DNA of 64,000 nt. Origin: Variovorax paradoxus (GTDB taxonomy: Bacteria > Pseudomonadota > Gammaproteobacteria > Burkholderiales > Burkholderiaceae_C). Within the stretch, counting starts at the first letter, position 1, and every line of letters starts with the position of its first letter. The stretch is taken from assembly GCF_029919115.1 (NCBI RefSeq), contig NZ_CP123990.1, forward strand, positions 5,730,501 to 5,794,500, read 5' to 3'. The position numbers and the translations under genes were made by a program. Positions 8,668 through 16,449 of the stretch are shown here, in pieces. The notes under the pieces were generated by a model. The model was not told the origin of the DNA, did no database searches, and saw nothing but the letters and a program-made list of their open reading frames with translations.

Positions 8668-9563
8668 AGGCACCCGGCGGCCTGGACCTGAGTGCGCTGT
8701 CGCAGTTCAGGGCGGCCGATCTGCTCACGGGCGAAGCCGCGCCCGCGAGCCCTGGTACACCGATGCAGGTGGCGCTCGAACGCATCGACTTCGACCCCGG
8801 CCAGCCGCGCCGCCGCATACGGGTCGAACGCATCGAGGAACTGGCCGAATCGATCCGCGAGCATGGCGTGCTGGAGCCGGTGTCCCTGCGATGCCATCCC
8901 GAGCATCCGGAACGGTACATCGTCAATCGCGGCGAGCGCAGGGTGCGCGCGGCGCGCCTGGCCGGCTTGTCCTGCGTGCCGGCGTTCGTGGACCCTCGGG
9001 TCGACCCCTTCGCACAGGCGGCGGAGAACCTGCACCGCGAGGACATGTCGCCATTCGATCTGGCCGCCTTCATCGCCGAGCGGGAAGGGGAGGGCCATTC
9101 GCGCGCCGAGATCGCGCGCCGGCTGGCCAAGCCGCGATCTTTCATCACCGAGGCTGCGCGGCTCAGCGACGCGCCGGTGCAGTTGCGGGAAGCGGTGGAG
9201 GCAGGCCGGCTCGGCGCGGATGTGCGGGCGCTCTACCAGTTGATGGCCATCGCGCGAGACCGCCCGCAAGAGCTCCAGGAACTGCTCGCGCAGGGCGGGC
9301 CCATCGGACGTGTCCGGACAAGCCATCGCCGCGAAGCGCCCGAGCCGGTTTCCGGGTCGGCCGGGGCGTTGCCCGGGGGCGGGATCCCCAGGGCCCACAG
9401 CGGCGGCCGCACCGTGCTGGTGGTGGAGCATGGTGGGCGGCGCGGATCATTGCGATTCAAGGCAAAGGACGGCAACGTCGGCGAGGTCCGCTTCGGCGAC
9501 GGCACGCATGCCTTGGTGCCGCTGGCCGACTTGCGGCTCGTATGCTGGGCGACGGAGGACTAG
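8664..9563 (+). CDS. parB: ParB/KorB-type partition protein
   Basis: A 299-residue ParB-family DNA-binding protein. The N-terminal ParB/Srx fold has the GERRVRAARLAGL motif (residues about 91-103) and the AENLHREDMSPFDLA box. A central helix-turn-helix follows (SRAEIARRLAKPRSFITEAARL), and the C-terminal part (VLVVEHGGRRGSLRF ... VPLADLRLV) looks like the SH3-like dimerisation domain of KorB. That makes the pair closer to IncC/KorB of IncP-like plasmids than to chromosomal Soj/Spo0J. KorB also represses transfer operons, so it may control the divergent virB operon. No canonical KorB operator was seen. Confidence 0.88.
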   Translation: MKAPGGLDLSALSQFRAADLLTGEAAPASPGTPMQVALERIDFDPGQPRRRIRVERIEELAESIREHGVLEPVSLRCHPEHPERYIVNRGERRVRAARLAGLSCVPAFVDPRVDPFAQAAENLHREDMSPFDLAAFIAEREGEGHSRAEIARRLAKPRSFITEAARLSDAPVQLREAVEAGRLGADVRALYQLMAIARDRPQELQELLAQGGPIGRVRTSHRREAPEPVSGSAGALPGGGIPRAHSGGRTVLVVEHGGRRGSLRFKAKDGNVGEVRFGDGTHALVPLADLRLVCWATED

Positions 9564-9628
9564 CCTTGCGGGCTGGCCGGCGAAGCGCGGCAAGGGTCTC
9601 GCTGCCTGCACCGGTGCGCCGGGGTCTG

Positions 9629-10612
9629 CTAGGCCGCGCCCGCAGCTTTCATCGTCGCGTGGCGACGCCGGTAGTCGCGCGGCGTCATCCGCAGCTCGCG
9701 TACGAAGGCCCTTCGCATCACTTCCTGGGACCCGTAGCCGCACTGCGCGGCGATGGCCTTTAGGGGACGCGTGCTCGTTTCGAGCAGGCGACGGGCAGTG
9801 TCGAGGCGGATCTGCTGCACGCCACGCCCGGGCGAGAGACCGGTCGCGCGTTCGTAGAAGCGTGCGAAGGAGCGCGTGGACATGTGGACCTCACGCGCCA
9901 ATCGGGCGACGCTGAGCTTCTCCTGCAGATGTGCTGCGATCCACCGATGCAGCGCGCTGATCCGCGCGTCGGGGGCGGCGGGCTCGAACGGCATGCGGCG
10001 ACGGCGCGGCAAGCCGCAGCGGCGGCTGCGCGGTCCCGGCATGCGCGAGGCAAGCGTCTCCGCAAAGGCAGCGCCCCGATCTTCCTCGATCCAGGACAGC
10101 GCCAGGTCGGCGCCCTGGCCGGGCTCGATGACGCGCCAGCTGGGCGTTTTGTTGCAGGCCGTGAACCGGTCCGGTCCCTGCCCGCGACAGCGCAGCGCCG
10201 GCGGCGCTGCGCGCTCCTGCCGTCGCACGGCGCCGACATGCGGCACGGGCGGCAGCAATGGCTGAGCGCCCAGCGCGGCGCGGCGGCCCACGCGCCGCCG
10301 GTTGCTGGAAAGCCATTCGCGCAGGCGCTGCACGCTCGCTGGTCCCGCCGAGCCCGGATCGGGTTCGCCACTGATGAACAGCGAGCTCGCCCGACCGGCG
10401 AGCCGGCGCGGCAATGCGCTCGTCGACAGTGCCACACCGCTTGAACTCAGGGCCTGGCCGCTGCCGGGAGAAACCAGCCGAACGTCGTAGGCGGCGAGCC
10501 TGTGGCCTGTCCTGCGCAGGGAAGCATTGGCGGCCTTGAAGACCGCGAGCATGCGGACGATGTCGAGAAGAAGAAAGCCGGGGAGCAGCAGGAACCAGAC
10601 CTTGTGCATCAT
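9629..10612 (-). CDS. GlxA-family AraC-type regulator with damaged sensor domain
   Basis: About 327 residues. The C-terminal AraC/XylS helix-turn-helix domain is intact (LSVARLAREVHMSTRSFARFY; AIAAQCGYGSQEVMRRAF). The N-terminal DJ-1/PfpI-like half (VWFLLLPGFLLLDIVRMLAVF) is recognisable, but its middle around residues 105-150 is short and arginine-rich. The usual C-x-G nucleophile turn and the Thr-x-His-Trp segment are missing, then the family pattern resumes at GADLALSWIEEDRG. An internal deletion or paired frameshifts would explain this. It is either a decayed gene or a regulator that no longer senses its ligand. Start at 10612 or 10609. Confidence 0.65.
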   Translation of the reverse strand: MMHKVWFLLLPGFLLLDIVRMLAVFKAANASLRRTGHRLAAYDVRLVSPGSGQALSSSGVALSTSALPRRLAGRASSLFISGEPDPGSAGPASVQRLREWLSSNRRRVGRRAALGAQPLLPPVPHVGAVRRQERAAPPALRCRGQGPDRFTACNKTPSWRVIEPGQGADLALSWIEEDRGAAFAETLASRMPGPRSRRCGLPRRRRMPFEPAAPDARISALHRWIAAHLQEKLSVARLAREVHMSTRSFARFYERATGLSPGRGVQQIRLDTARRLLETSTRPLKAIAAQCGYGSQEVMRRAFVRELRMTPRDYRRRHATMKAAGAA

Positions 10613-10936
10613 CGTGAGGAGCCAACGTGGGGAGGGTTCAGACCGCAATCCCCCGGGCCTGGGCTCCGCGCCAGTGCGCGATGCGCAGGCCCGCGAGATT
10701 GGCAGAATTGGTGGTGAATTTTGCCTCCGGGTTCCTCGGGGGGCTTCTAGACTGTCGCACCCTTGCCTCCTTCACCCGCCCGGGCCGGCGCGACGCGCAT
10801 GCCGCAGGCAGGCGCAGTGCGGGCCCTGGTTCAGAGAGTGAGGCCGCAGGCCCTGGCGCCTGCGGGGCGCCGCCGGTGGGAGTGCCACCGGCGCGTACGA
10901 CAGAGGCAGGGGTCCGACGATGCAGGAAGTGCACCT
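10613..10936. other. Intergenic region between glxA-like and luxR genes
   Basis: Must contain the divergent promoters of the AraC-type gene and luxR. I see no convincing -35/-10 pair, no gene and no strong inverted repeat. Confidence 0.5.
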
Positions 10937-11647
10937 ATGAACGAGTGGACCCAAGATGTTCTCGTTCGGTTGAACGAGGCAAGCGAACCATCCCAGGTGC
11001 TCGCGCAGGTCAGCGCGGCTGCCAGGCAGCTCGGCTTCGAGCACTGCGCCTACGGGCTGCGCACCCTTGTGCCCTTCACCCGACAGAAGACTTTGATGTT
11101 CAGCACCTACGATGAGCGGTGGAGCCACCGCTACATCCATGCGGGATATCTTCACGTGGATCCGACGGTCGTCCACGGCGTGCACAGCGGGACCCCGGTG
11201 GTCTGGAGCAACGAAGTCTTCCGCGATGCGCCGCAGATGTGGGACGAGGCGCGCTCGTTCGGCTTGCGCGTCGGCTGGGCGCAATCGGTCACCGAGCCCG
11301 ACGCGCGGGTCGGCATGCTGTCGCTGGCCCGGTCGGGCGAACCGTTGACGGCTTCGGAGATGCGCGCGAAGGACCTCCTGCTCCAGTGGCTTGTGATCCG
11401 TGCTCATCGCGCGTTCTGCCGCCTGCTGGGCGGCAGTCCGCTCGCGGGGATCGAACCTCTGACAATGCGGCAGGTGGAGGTGCTGCGCTGGACGGGCGAC
11501 GGGAAGACGAGCGACGAAATCGCGGCCATCCTCTGCATCTCGAAACCGACGGTCGATTTCCATTTGAGGAATGCAATGGCCAAGCTGGGAGCTGCCACCA
11601 AGAGCTCGGCCGCGGCGTTCGCTTCGCGTCTTGGGCTCCTGAACTGA
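10937..11647 (+). CDS. LuxR-family quorum-sensing regulator
   Basis: A 236-residue LuxR-type regulator with an N-terminal autoinducer-binding domain and a C-terminal helix-turn-helix. The conserved ligand-pocket residues appear in order: Trp and Tyr of ERWSHRYI, Asp-Pro of HVDPTV, Trp of VVWSNEVF, and the Gly of the FGLRVGWAQSV loop. The DNA-binding domain (LTMRQVEVLRWTGDGKTSDEIAAIL ... VDFHLRNAMAKL) keeps the family Glu, Leu and Gly. It faces a luxI synthase gene tail to tail with 31 nt between them, so the two form a complete acyl-homoserine-lactone circuit. The frame is open to 10763; the ATG at 10937 gives the standard length. Confidence 0.92.
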   Translation: MNEWTQDVLVRLNEASEPSQVLAQVSAAARQLGFEHCAYGLRTLVPFTRQKTLMFSTYDERWSHRYIHAGYLHVDPTVVHGVHSGTPVVWSNEVFRDAPQMWDEARSFGLRVGWAQSVTEPDARVGMLSLARSGEPLTASEMRAKDLLLQWLVIRAHRAFCRLLGGSPLAGIEPLTMRQVEVLRWTGDGKTSDEIAAILCISKPTVDFHLRNAMAKLGAATKSSAAAFASRLGLLN

Positions 11648-11678
11648 CAAATGCCGGAAGCCGCTGCATCCTTCGCAA

Positions 11679-12275
11679 TCAGCCGATCGCGTCAGTGTCG
11701 CGGTCCCGACGCGGACACCAGTGCTTGTCCACGTTGATGAGGCAGGCGAACAGAAGCTGGCCATCGACCCGCACCGGCGGCGCCGCGCGGTATGCGGACA
11801 GGCCTGCGCGACGCAGGATGCGCTCGATGCCCAGCGGCGAGGCGCTGATGATCCGTCGTCCGCCCTTCCTGGCGACGGTCTGCATCGCGACGCTCAGCAT
11901 GTCCAGCGCGAGCGACCATCCATGCGGATCCTCGCCTGTCCCCAGCCGCTTCCCGTCGGCAGCGGCGAATCGCGACAGTTCCCAGATGTCTGGGGAGCAC
12001 GGTGCCGGCGTGTCGCCGAGCAACGCCGGGAAGACGCTGGCCAGCAGATAGGGGCGGTGCGTGGGCAACAGGCGGCTCGTCCCGACGATCTCGCCCTCGG
12101 GACTGCGGGCGATCAGATAAATGGTGTCCTTGCGGTCGAATTCGTCGAGTTCCAGCCGGCCGCGCGTATGGAGTTTCCAGCCCAGCTTCTCGACAAAAAC
12201 CTCGTGCCGGTAGCGCGCCATGTCGAACAGCACATCGGCCGAGAAAGAGTCGATCGTTCCCGCAATGATCTCCAT
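11679..12275 (-). CDS. LuxI-family acyl-homoserine-lactone synthase
   Basis: A 198-residue autoinducer synthase using S-adenosylmethionine and acyl-ACP. The invariant residues are present: Arg, Phe and Trp of YRHEVFVEKLGW, the Asp pair of LDEFDRKDT, Arg of GTSRLLPT, Phe of SVFPAL, and Glu and Arg of WELSRFAA. It is therefore predicted to be active. It is convergent with the luxR gene. A CTGTCA/TGATAG inverted repeat lies 57-72 nt upstream of the start, in the usual place for autoregulation. The acyl chain made cannot be told from sequence alone. Confidence 0.93.
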   Translation of the reverse strand: MEIIAGTIDSFSADVLFDMARYRHEVFVEKLGWKLHTRGRLELDEFDRKDTIYLIARSPEGEIVGTSRLLPTHRPYLLASVFPALLGDTPAPCSPDIWELSRFAAADGKRLGTGEDPHGWSLALDMLSVAMQTVARKGGRRIISASPLGIERILRRAGLSAYRAAPPVRVDGQLLFACLINVDKHWCPRRDRDTDAIG

Positions 12276-12331
12276 CAGGTCACCTCGCTGAATGAGGCCG
12301 CATTACAGCCTGATGACGGACACCGGGGACA

Positions 12332-12347
12332 CTGTCAGAGTTGATAG
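12332..12347 (-). promoter_or_regulatory. lux-box-like operator upstream of luxI
   Basis: CTGTCAGAGTTGATAG is an imperfect inverted repeat (CTGTCA against TGATAG, 5 of 6 paired). It resembles lux/cep boxes of Burkholderiales with the CTGT...ACAG-like layout. It sits 57-72 nt upstream of the luxI start codon, consistent with LuxR-type activation and positive feedback. Confidence 0.55.
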
Positions 12348-12494
12348 GGTTGGCGGCATCCGAACCCTTCGTTGCTGCGATGCAGTTGCCCGCGTGCTCT
12401 GTGTGATCGCCTCCACGAACGAGACGCATGGTCACGGCGCTCGACCGCGGCCGCCTCTGCTGTCTTCTCGACTTTGGTCTTCGCCATTGTTCGC

Positions 12495-13358
12495 TCAAGG
12501 GCGGCGTGCCGCCCAGACGGTGAAGGCACCGGCTGCGACGATCAGGACCACGCCGGCAGCGGCCTCGGGGCGGGGCATGTCGCCCCAGATGGCGTACCCC
12601 AGCAGCAAGGCCCAGACAATCAGGCTGTAGCGAAAAGGCGTGACGACGGAGAGATCGACGCCTCGGCAGGCCACGATGAGCGCGTAGTTGCCCAGGGCCG
12701 CGCAACCCGCGGCCGCCGCGAGCATCCCGAGCTCGTGGCGCGTAAGCGGCGCCCAGTGCTCCACGAGACCCAGCAGCAGGCCCCCCAGGCACACGGCGAG
12801 CGTGGTCGCCACGGCGATGGTCGACGACGGCACCGTGGCGGGAATGCGCCGGGTCACCAGGTCACGTGCGGCGAGAGAGGCGGCGCACAACAGTGCGCAG
12901 GCGAGGCCGGCGGCAGGGATCTCGGAGCGAGCCGAGGGCTGGATCACCAGCAGAACGCCGGCGAATCCTGCCAACGTTGCCAGCAACCGGCTCACGCGCC
13001 AGGGCTCCCAGCGCAGCGCCATCGCGGTCGCGCCAATCATCAGCGGCGCGGTCATCATGAGCGTGCTGACCGTGGCGAGGGGCGCGAGCGACAGGGCGAC
13101 GACGGAAGTGAGGGCGGTCGTGATCTCGAGTCCACAGCGGCCCGCGACGAGTGGACGCAGCGCCGTTCGCCAGCCGGCGCGCGCGCCCCGGGCGAGGGCC
13201 AGGACAAAGAGGGTGGCGAAGGCGCCGCGCACGGCGAGGACCTGTCCGGGCGGCAGACTCTGCGCCGCCAACTTCACGAACACATCGTTGAGTACGTAGC
13301 AGCCCATGGCCATCAGCATGAGCAGGATCCCGTGGCGATTGGCCCGTGCGCTAGCCAT
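12495..13358 (-). CDS. EamA/DMT-family membrane exporter
   Basis: A 287-residue inner-membrane protein with about ten hydrophobic helices in two EamA repeats (GCYVLNDVFVKLAAQSLPPG opening the first; AAAAGCAALGNYALIVA in the second). Drug/metabolite-transporter proteins of this kind export amino acids, nucleobases or small metabolites. The start overlaps the 3' end of pabAB by 8 nt, so the two are very probably translationally coupled. This invites the idea that it exports a product of the PabAB reaction, which is an inference. Confidence 0.88.
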   Translation of the reverse strand: MASARANRHGILLMLMAMGCYVLNDVFVKLAAQSLPPGQVLAVRGAFATLFVLALARGARAGWRTALRPLVAGRCGLEITTALTSVVALSLAPLATVSTLMMTAPLMIGATAMALRWEPWRVSRLLATLAGFAGVLLVIQPSARSEIPAAGLACALLCAASLAARDLVTRRIPATVPSSTIAVATTLAVCLGGLLLGLVEHWAPLTRHELGMLAAAAGCAALGNYALIVACRGVDLSVVTPFRYSLIVWALLLGYAIWGDMPRPEAAAGVVLIVAAGAFTVWAARRP

Positions 13359-15513
13359 GACCGGGCGCAGGTGGTGGCCGCGTGGGGTTGGTCTGCGGGA
13401 TCCCGGGATCGCCCGCGGCACTGGCATCCCCCACCATCCCTGGCCGCGGGCCGAGCGGTGCACCGCAACGCCTGAGCACGTCCCACAGCGCCTGCGCCTT
13501 CAGGACAATCTCCTCGACCTCGGCGTCCGGATCGGACATGGCGACGATGGCGCCGCCGGCGCCGATGGAGACGCGGCCGTTGGCCGACACCAGGGTGCGA
13601 ATCACGATGTTGAGCTGCGCCGCGCCGTTGAGCGACAGATAGCCGATGCTGCCCGAGTAGATCCCTCGGGCCGCTTCCTCGAGCTCGTCCAGGATCTTCA
13701 TCGTGCGAACCTTGGGTGCACCGGTCATGGAGCCGCCGGGGAACGCGGCGCGGATGCAGTCGACCGCACCCAGCTCCGCACGCAGCCGGCCCCGGATGGT
13801 GCTGACGAGCTGGTGCACAGTGGCATAGGTCTCGACCGCGAACAGGCTCGGCACGTGAACGCTGTCGATCTCGCAGACGCGGTTGAGATCGTTGCGCAGC
13901 AGGTCGACGATCATCAGGTTCTCGGCGCGAGTCTTCTCGTCGGCGACCATGGCGTCCGCGATCGCCTCGTCCTCGGCCGGCGTCGCGCCGCGTGCGGCCG
14001 TTCCCTTGATGGGCTTTGATTCCACATCTCCTTCGCTGGAAATGCGCAGGAAGAGTTCGGGCGAGGCGCACAGCACGGCATAGCCGCCGACGCGCAGGTA
14101 GGCCGCGTAGGGTGCGGGGTTGTGCCTGCGCAGGACCCGGTAGATCTCCAGCGGGCGGATGCGCCCTTCGCCGACCAGCTGGTTCGTGAGGCAGACCTCG
14201 TAGGTCTCGCCCTGCAGGATCTCGTGCTGGCAGCGCAGGATGAGCTCCCGGTAGATCGCCAGGTCCTTCTGCCAGGCCAGTGAATGCAGGTCGCAGGCAG
14301 CGTCCGCGCTGTCCTCCGGCACGCTCGCCTGTGCGCCTTCGAGCCGCGCGCGCATGGTCTGCATCCAGCGGCGATTCTCGTTGCACGGTGCGGCCTCATC
14401 CAGGCACACGATCCAGACCTGCTGCTCGACGTGGTCGAAGGCGAGGTAGCGGTCGGCGAGGATCCACATCGCGTCCGGCGTGTCCGCGTCGTGGGCACGC
14501 GCACCGTCCAGCTCCCGTTTGAGCTCATAGCCGAAGTAGCCCACGAAGCCGCACGCGAAGTCGAAGGGGAGTGCAGGGCCTGCAGGCGGCTCGCCGGGCA
14601 GGTGATCGCGAAGGTAGTCGAAGATGCTCTCGTCACGCACCTGGACGACGTCGCCCCGGCGCACCATCAGTTCACGCGGTGCGGTGCGGTAGTTCAGCAC
14701 CTGGGTGCGCGGCCCGGTGGCGTCGCCCATGAAGGAGAAGCGCGCCCGCCCGGGCTCGGCCAGGCTGCTGTCCAGCCAGAAAGCGCAGTCGCGCTGTGCG
14801 AACGTGCCCATGAACACGGCCTCCGGATCGGCCGCGGTGTCGATGCACTCCGCGTGCAGCGACAGCGCCTGCGGGCCTTCGAAGCGCAGCACGGGGCCGA
14901 AGCGATCGTGTGCGTTTCGTTGGGGCGCCTGTGCGAGCCACGCCTGCGTCAGGTCCCTGAAGTTGCGCAGCAGCCGCGCGCCGAATTCGGTGCAGATCGA
15001 CTCCGGATGGAACTGCACCCCCCACCAGGGCAGGGAGACGTGACGCAGGCCCATCAATGTGCCATCGGATGTCCAGGCGAGGGGTTCCAAGGATGAGGGC
15101 AACTGCGTGACCGCGAGGGAGTGGTAGCGCACCGCCTCGAAGCGATCCGGAATGCCGGCGAAGAGGTCGCGCTGCGCGTGCGAGACGCGGTCCAGGCGGC
15201 CGTGCATCGGGCGCACCGCCAGGTCGACCCGGGCACCGCAGTGGTGGGCGATGGCCTGGTGGCCCAGGCAGACGCCGAGCACGGGCTTGCGAGAGCGCTG
15301 CAGCGCGTCCGCCGAGATGCCGAGGTCGGCGCGCCGCTGCGGACGTCCGGGGCCCGGCGAGATGACGATGTTGTCGAAGTGCATGCGCTCGACCTCGTCC
15401 CAGTGCCTCTCGTTGTTGCGCAGCACGATCGGAGGCTCGCCGTTGCAGGCCGCCAGGTACTGGTAGAGGTTGTAGGTGAACGAGTCGTGGTTGTCGATCA
15501 GCAGCGTGCGCAT
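13351..15513 (-). CDS. pabAB: Fused aminodeoxychorismate synthase PabA-PabB
   Basis: A 720-residue fusion that converts chorismate and glutamine to 4-amino-4-deoxychorismate. Residues 1-195 are a class I glutamine amidotransferase with the nucleophile Cys82 in GVCLGHQ and the His/Glu of GVQFHPES. The rest is a chorismate-binding domain with the PabB-type PIKGTAARG lysine motif near residue 500 (anthranilate synthase has PIAGT), then GGSMTGAPKVRTMKILDELE and YSGSIGYLS. A lone PabAB fusion without pabC, next to an exporter and quorum-sensing genes, could serve folate or a specialised p-aminobenzoate-type product. The start at 15513 gives the canonical MRTLLIDNHDSFTYNL. Confidence 0.93.
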   Translation of the reverse strand: MRTLLIDNHDSFTYNLYQYLAACNGEPPIVLRNNERHWDEVERMHFDNIVISPGPGRPQRRADLGISADALQRSRKPVLGVCLGHQAIAHHCGARVDLAVRPMHGRLDRVSHAQRDLFAGIPDRFEAVRYHSLAVTQLPSSLEPLAWTSDGTLMGLRHVSLPWWGVQFHPESICTEFGARLLRNFRDLTQAWLAQAPQRNAHDRFGPVLRFEGPQALSLHAECIDTAADPEAVFMGTFAQRDCAFWLDSSLAEPGRARFSFMGDATGPRTQVLNYRTAPRELMVRRGDVVQVRDESIFDYLRDHLPGEPPAGPALPFDFACGFVGYFGYELKRELDGARAHDADTPDAMWILADRYLAFDHVEQQVWIVCLDEAAPCNENRRWMQTMRARLEGAQASVPEDSADAACDLHSLAWQKDLAIYRELILRCQHEILQGETYEVCLTNQLVGEGRIRPLEIYRVLRRHNPAPYAAYLRVGGYAVLCASPELFLRISSEGDVESKPIKGTAARGATPAEDEAIADAMVADEKTRAENLMIVDLLRNDLNRVCEIDSVHVPSLFAVETYATVHQLVSTIRGRLRAELGAVDCIRAAFPGGSMTGAPKVRTMKILDELEEAARGIYSGSIGYLSLNGAAQLNIVIRTLVSANGRVSIGAGGAIVAMSDPDAEVEEIVLKAQALWDVLRRCGAPLGPRPGMVGDASAAGDPGIPQTNPTRPPPAPGHG

Positions 15514-15838
15514 GAAAGGCTCCTTGGCCGAAGGCGGGCTGTGCATCGTTGAAGAATCTGGTGGAAGTCGCTACTGCGCAATGTGCTAGTTGTGCGGGCC
15601 GATAAAGCCAAAGCACGCAGCGCGCTTGCCGCCCGCATGTCCGGGCCGTTCGCTCTTCCGCGGTCTTCCATTCCTGCCCTCGGCCTTGTGAAAGGGGCGG
15701 GGGAGCGGCAGGGTCTGACAGACGGGGACCGTGATCCCCACAGGATGCACGCAGTCCACGGCCACGGTGAGCGCCGCCTGGACGGCCACCAGCCGCCCCA
15801 GCACCACACCAGCGGCGGCTTGCTGGGTGGACACGCGT
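15514..15838. other. Intergenic region between pabAB and lrp-like gene
   Basis: No supported gene. An 82-codon minus-strand frame at 15586-15834 has no family likeness or clear ribosome site. It should contain the pabAB promoter. Confidence 0.45.
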
Positions 15839-16357
15839 CTAGCGCCGCGTGGGCGCCACGCTCGCCTTTGCTCCGAGCAGGTGGCCGAGCGGCAGCGCGA
15901 CCTCCGACTTGATCTCGCGCAGCACGATGCTCGAGCGCACGTGCGTGACGCCCGGGAGGCTGAAGAGCACCTCGTGCAGGAAACGCTCGTAGTGCTTCAT
16001 GTCGGGCACCGTCACGTGGAGGATGTAGTCCGCGGGTCCCGTGGCGGAGACGCAGCGGATGATCTGCGGGCACGCGGCCACCACGTCCTCGAAGCGCTGC
16101 ACCATCGCTTCGCTGTGGCGGTCCAGGTTCACCTCGGCCACGGCCGAAACGTGCAGGCCCACGAGTTCGGGGTCGACCCGTGTGGTGTAGCCGCGGATCA
16201 CGCCGGCGGCTTCCATGTCCTTGATGCGCTTCCAGCAGGGCGTTGGCGAGAGTCCCACCGCCTCCGAAATCTGTTGCACCGTTTGCCGCCCGTCGTGCTG
16301 CAGTGCAGAAAGGATCTTGAGGCAATGGTCGTCAAGAGAAACAGAATCAACGTTCAT
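15839..16357 (-). CDS. Lrp/AsnC-family regulator
   Basis: A 172-residue regulator. The N-terminal winged helix-turn-helix (LDDHCLKILSALQHDGRQTVQQISEAVGLSPTPCWKRI region, residues 8-45) is followed by a RAM ligand-binding domain (VSATGPADYILHVTVPD; FLHEVLFSLPGVTHVRSSIVL). It is divergent from the indolepyruvate oxidoreductase gene with 92 nt between starts. Lrp-type regulators in this position commonly control amino-acid-responsive expression of the neighbouring oxidoreductase; that role is inferred from context. Confidence 0.9.
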   Translation of the reverse strand: MNVDSVSLDDHCLKILSALQHDGRQTVQQISEAVGLSPTPCWKRIKDMEAAGVIRGYTTRVDPELVGLHVSAVAEVNLDRHSEAMVQRFEDVVAACPQIIRCVSATGPADYILHVTVPDMKHYERFLHEVLFSLPGVTHVRSSIVLREIKSEVALPLGHLLGAKASVAPTRR

Positions 16358-16377
16358 CGCAATTTCCGAGAGGATTC

Positions 16378-16414
16378 TTCTTCAAACAAGGGTCTGCGCC
16401 AGTGTATTGAAGAA
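16378..16414. promoter_or_regulatory. Inverted repeat in the lrp/ior divergent promoter
   Basis: Perfect 8-bp arms TTCTTCAA (16378-16385) and TTGAAGAA (16407-16414) are separated by 21 nt, about three helical turns between centres, in the divergent promoter. It is a candidate binding site for the Lrp-like regulator. Confidence 0.4.
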
Positions 16415-16449
16415 ACACTTACTCGGGGTGCGGCAGAACAATTCCGGGC

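Noticed and set aside
9564..9595. CCTTGC/GCAAGG hairpin after parB as a terminator.
   Set aside because: Only six base pairs, a 20-nt loop and no T run.
12300..12334. A second inverted repeat (CTGA ... TCAG around GACACCGGGGAC) near the lux box.
   Set aside because: Only the outer four bases pair well; the CTGTCA/TGATAG site fits lux-box spacing better.
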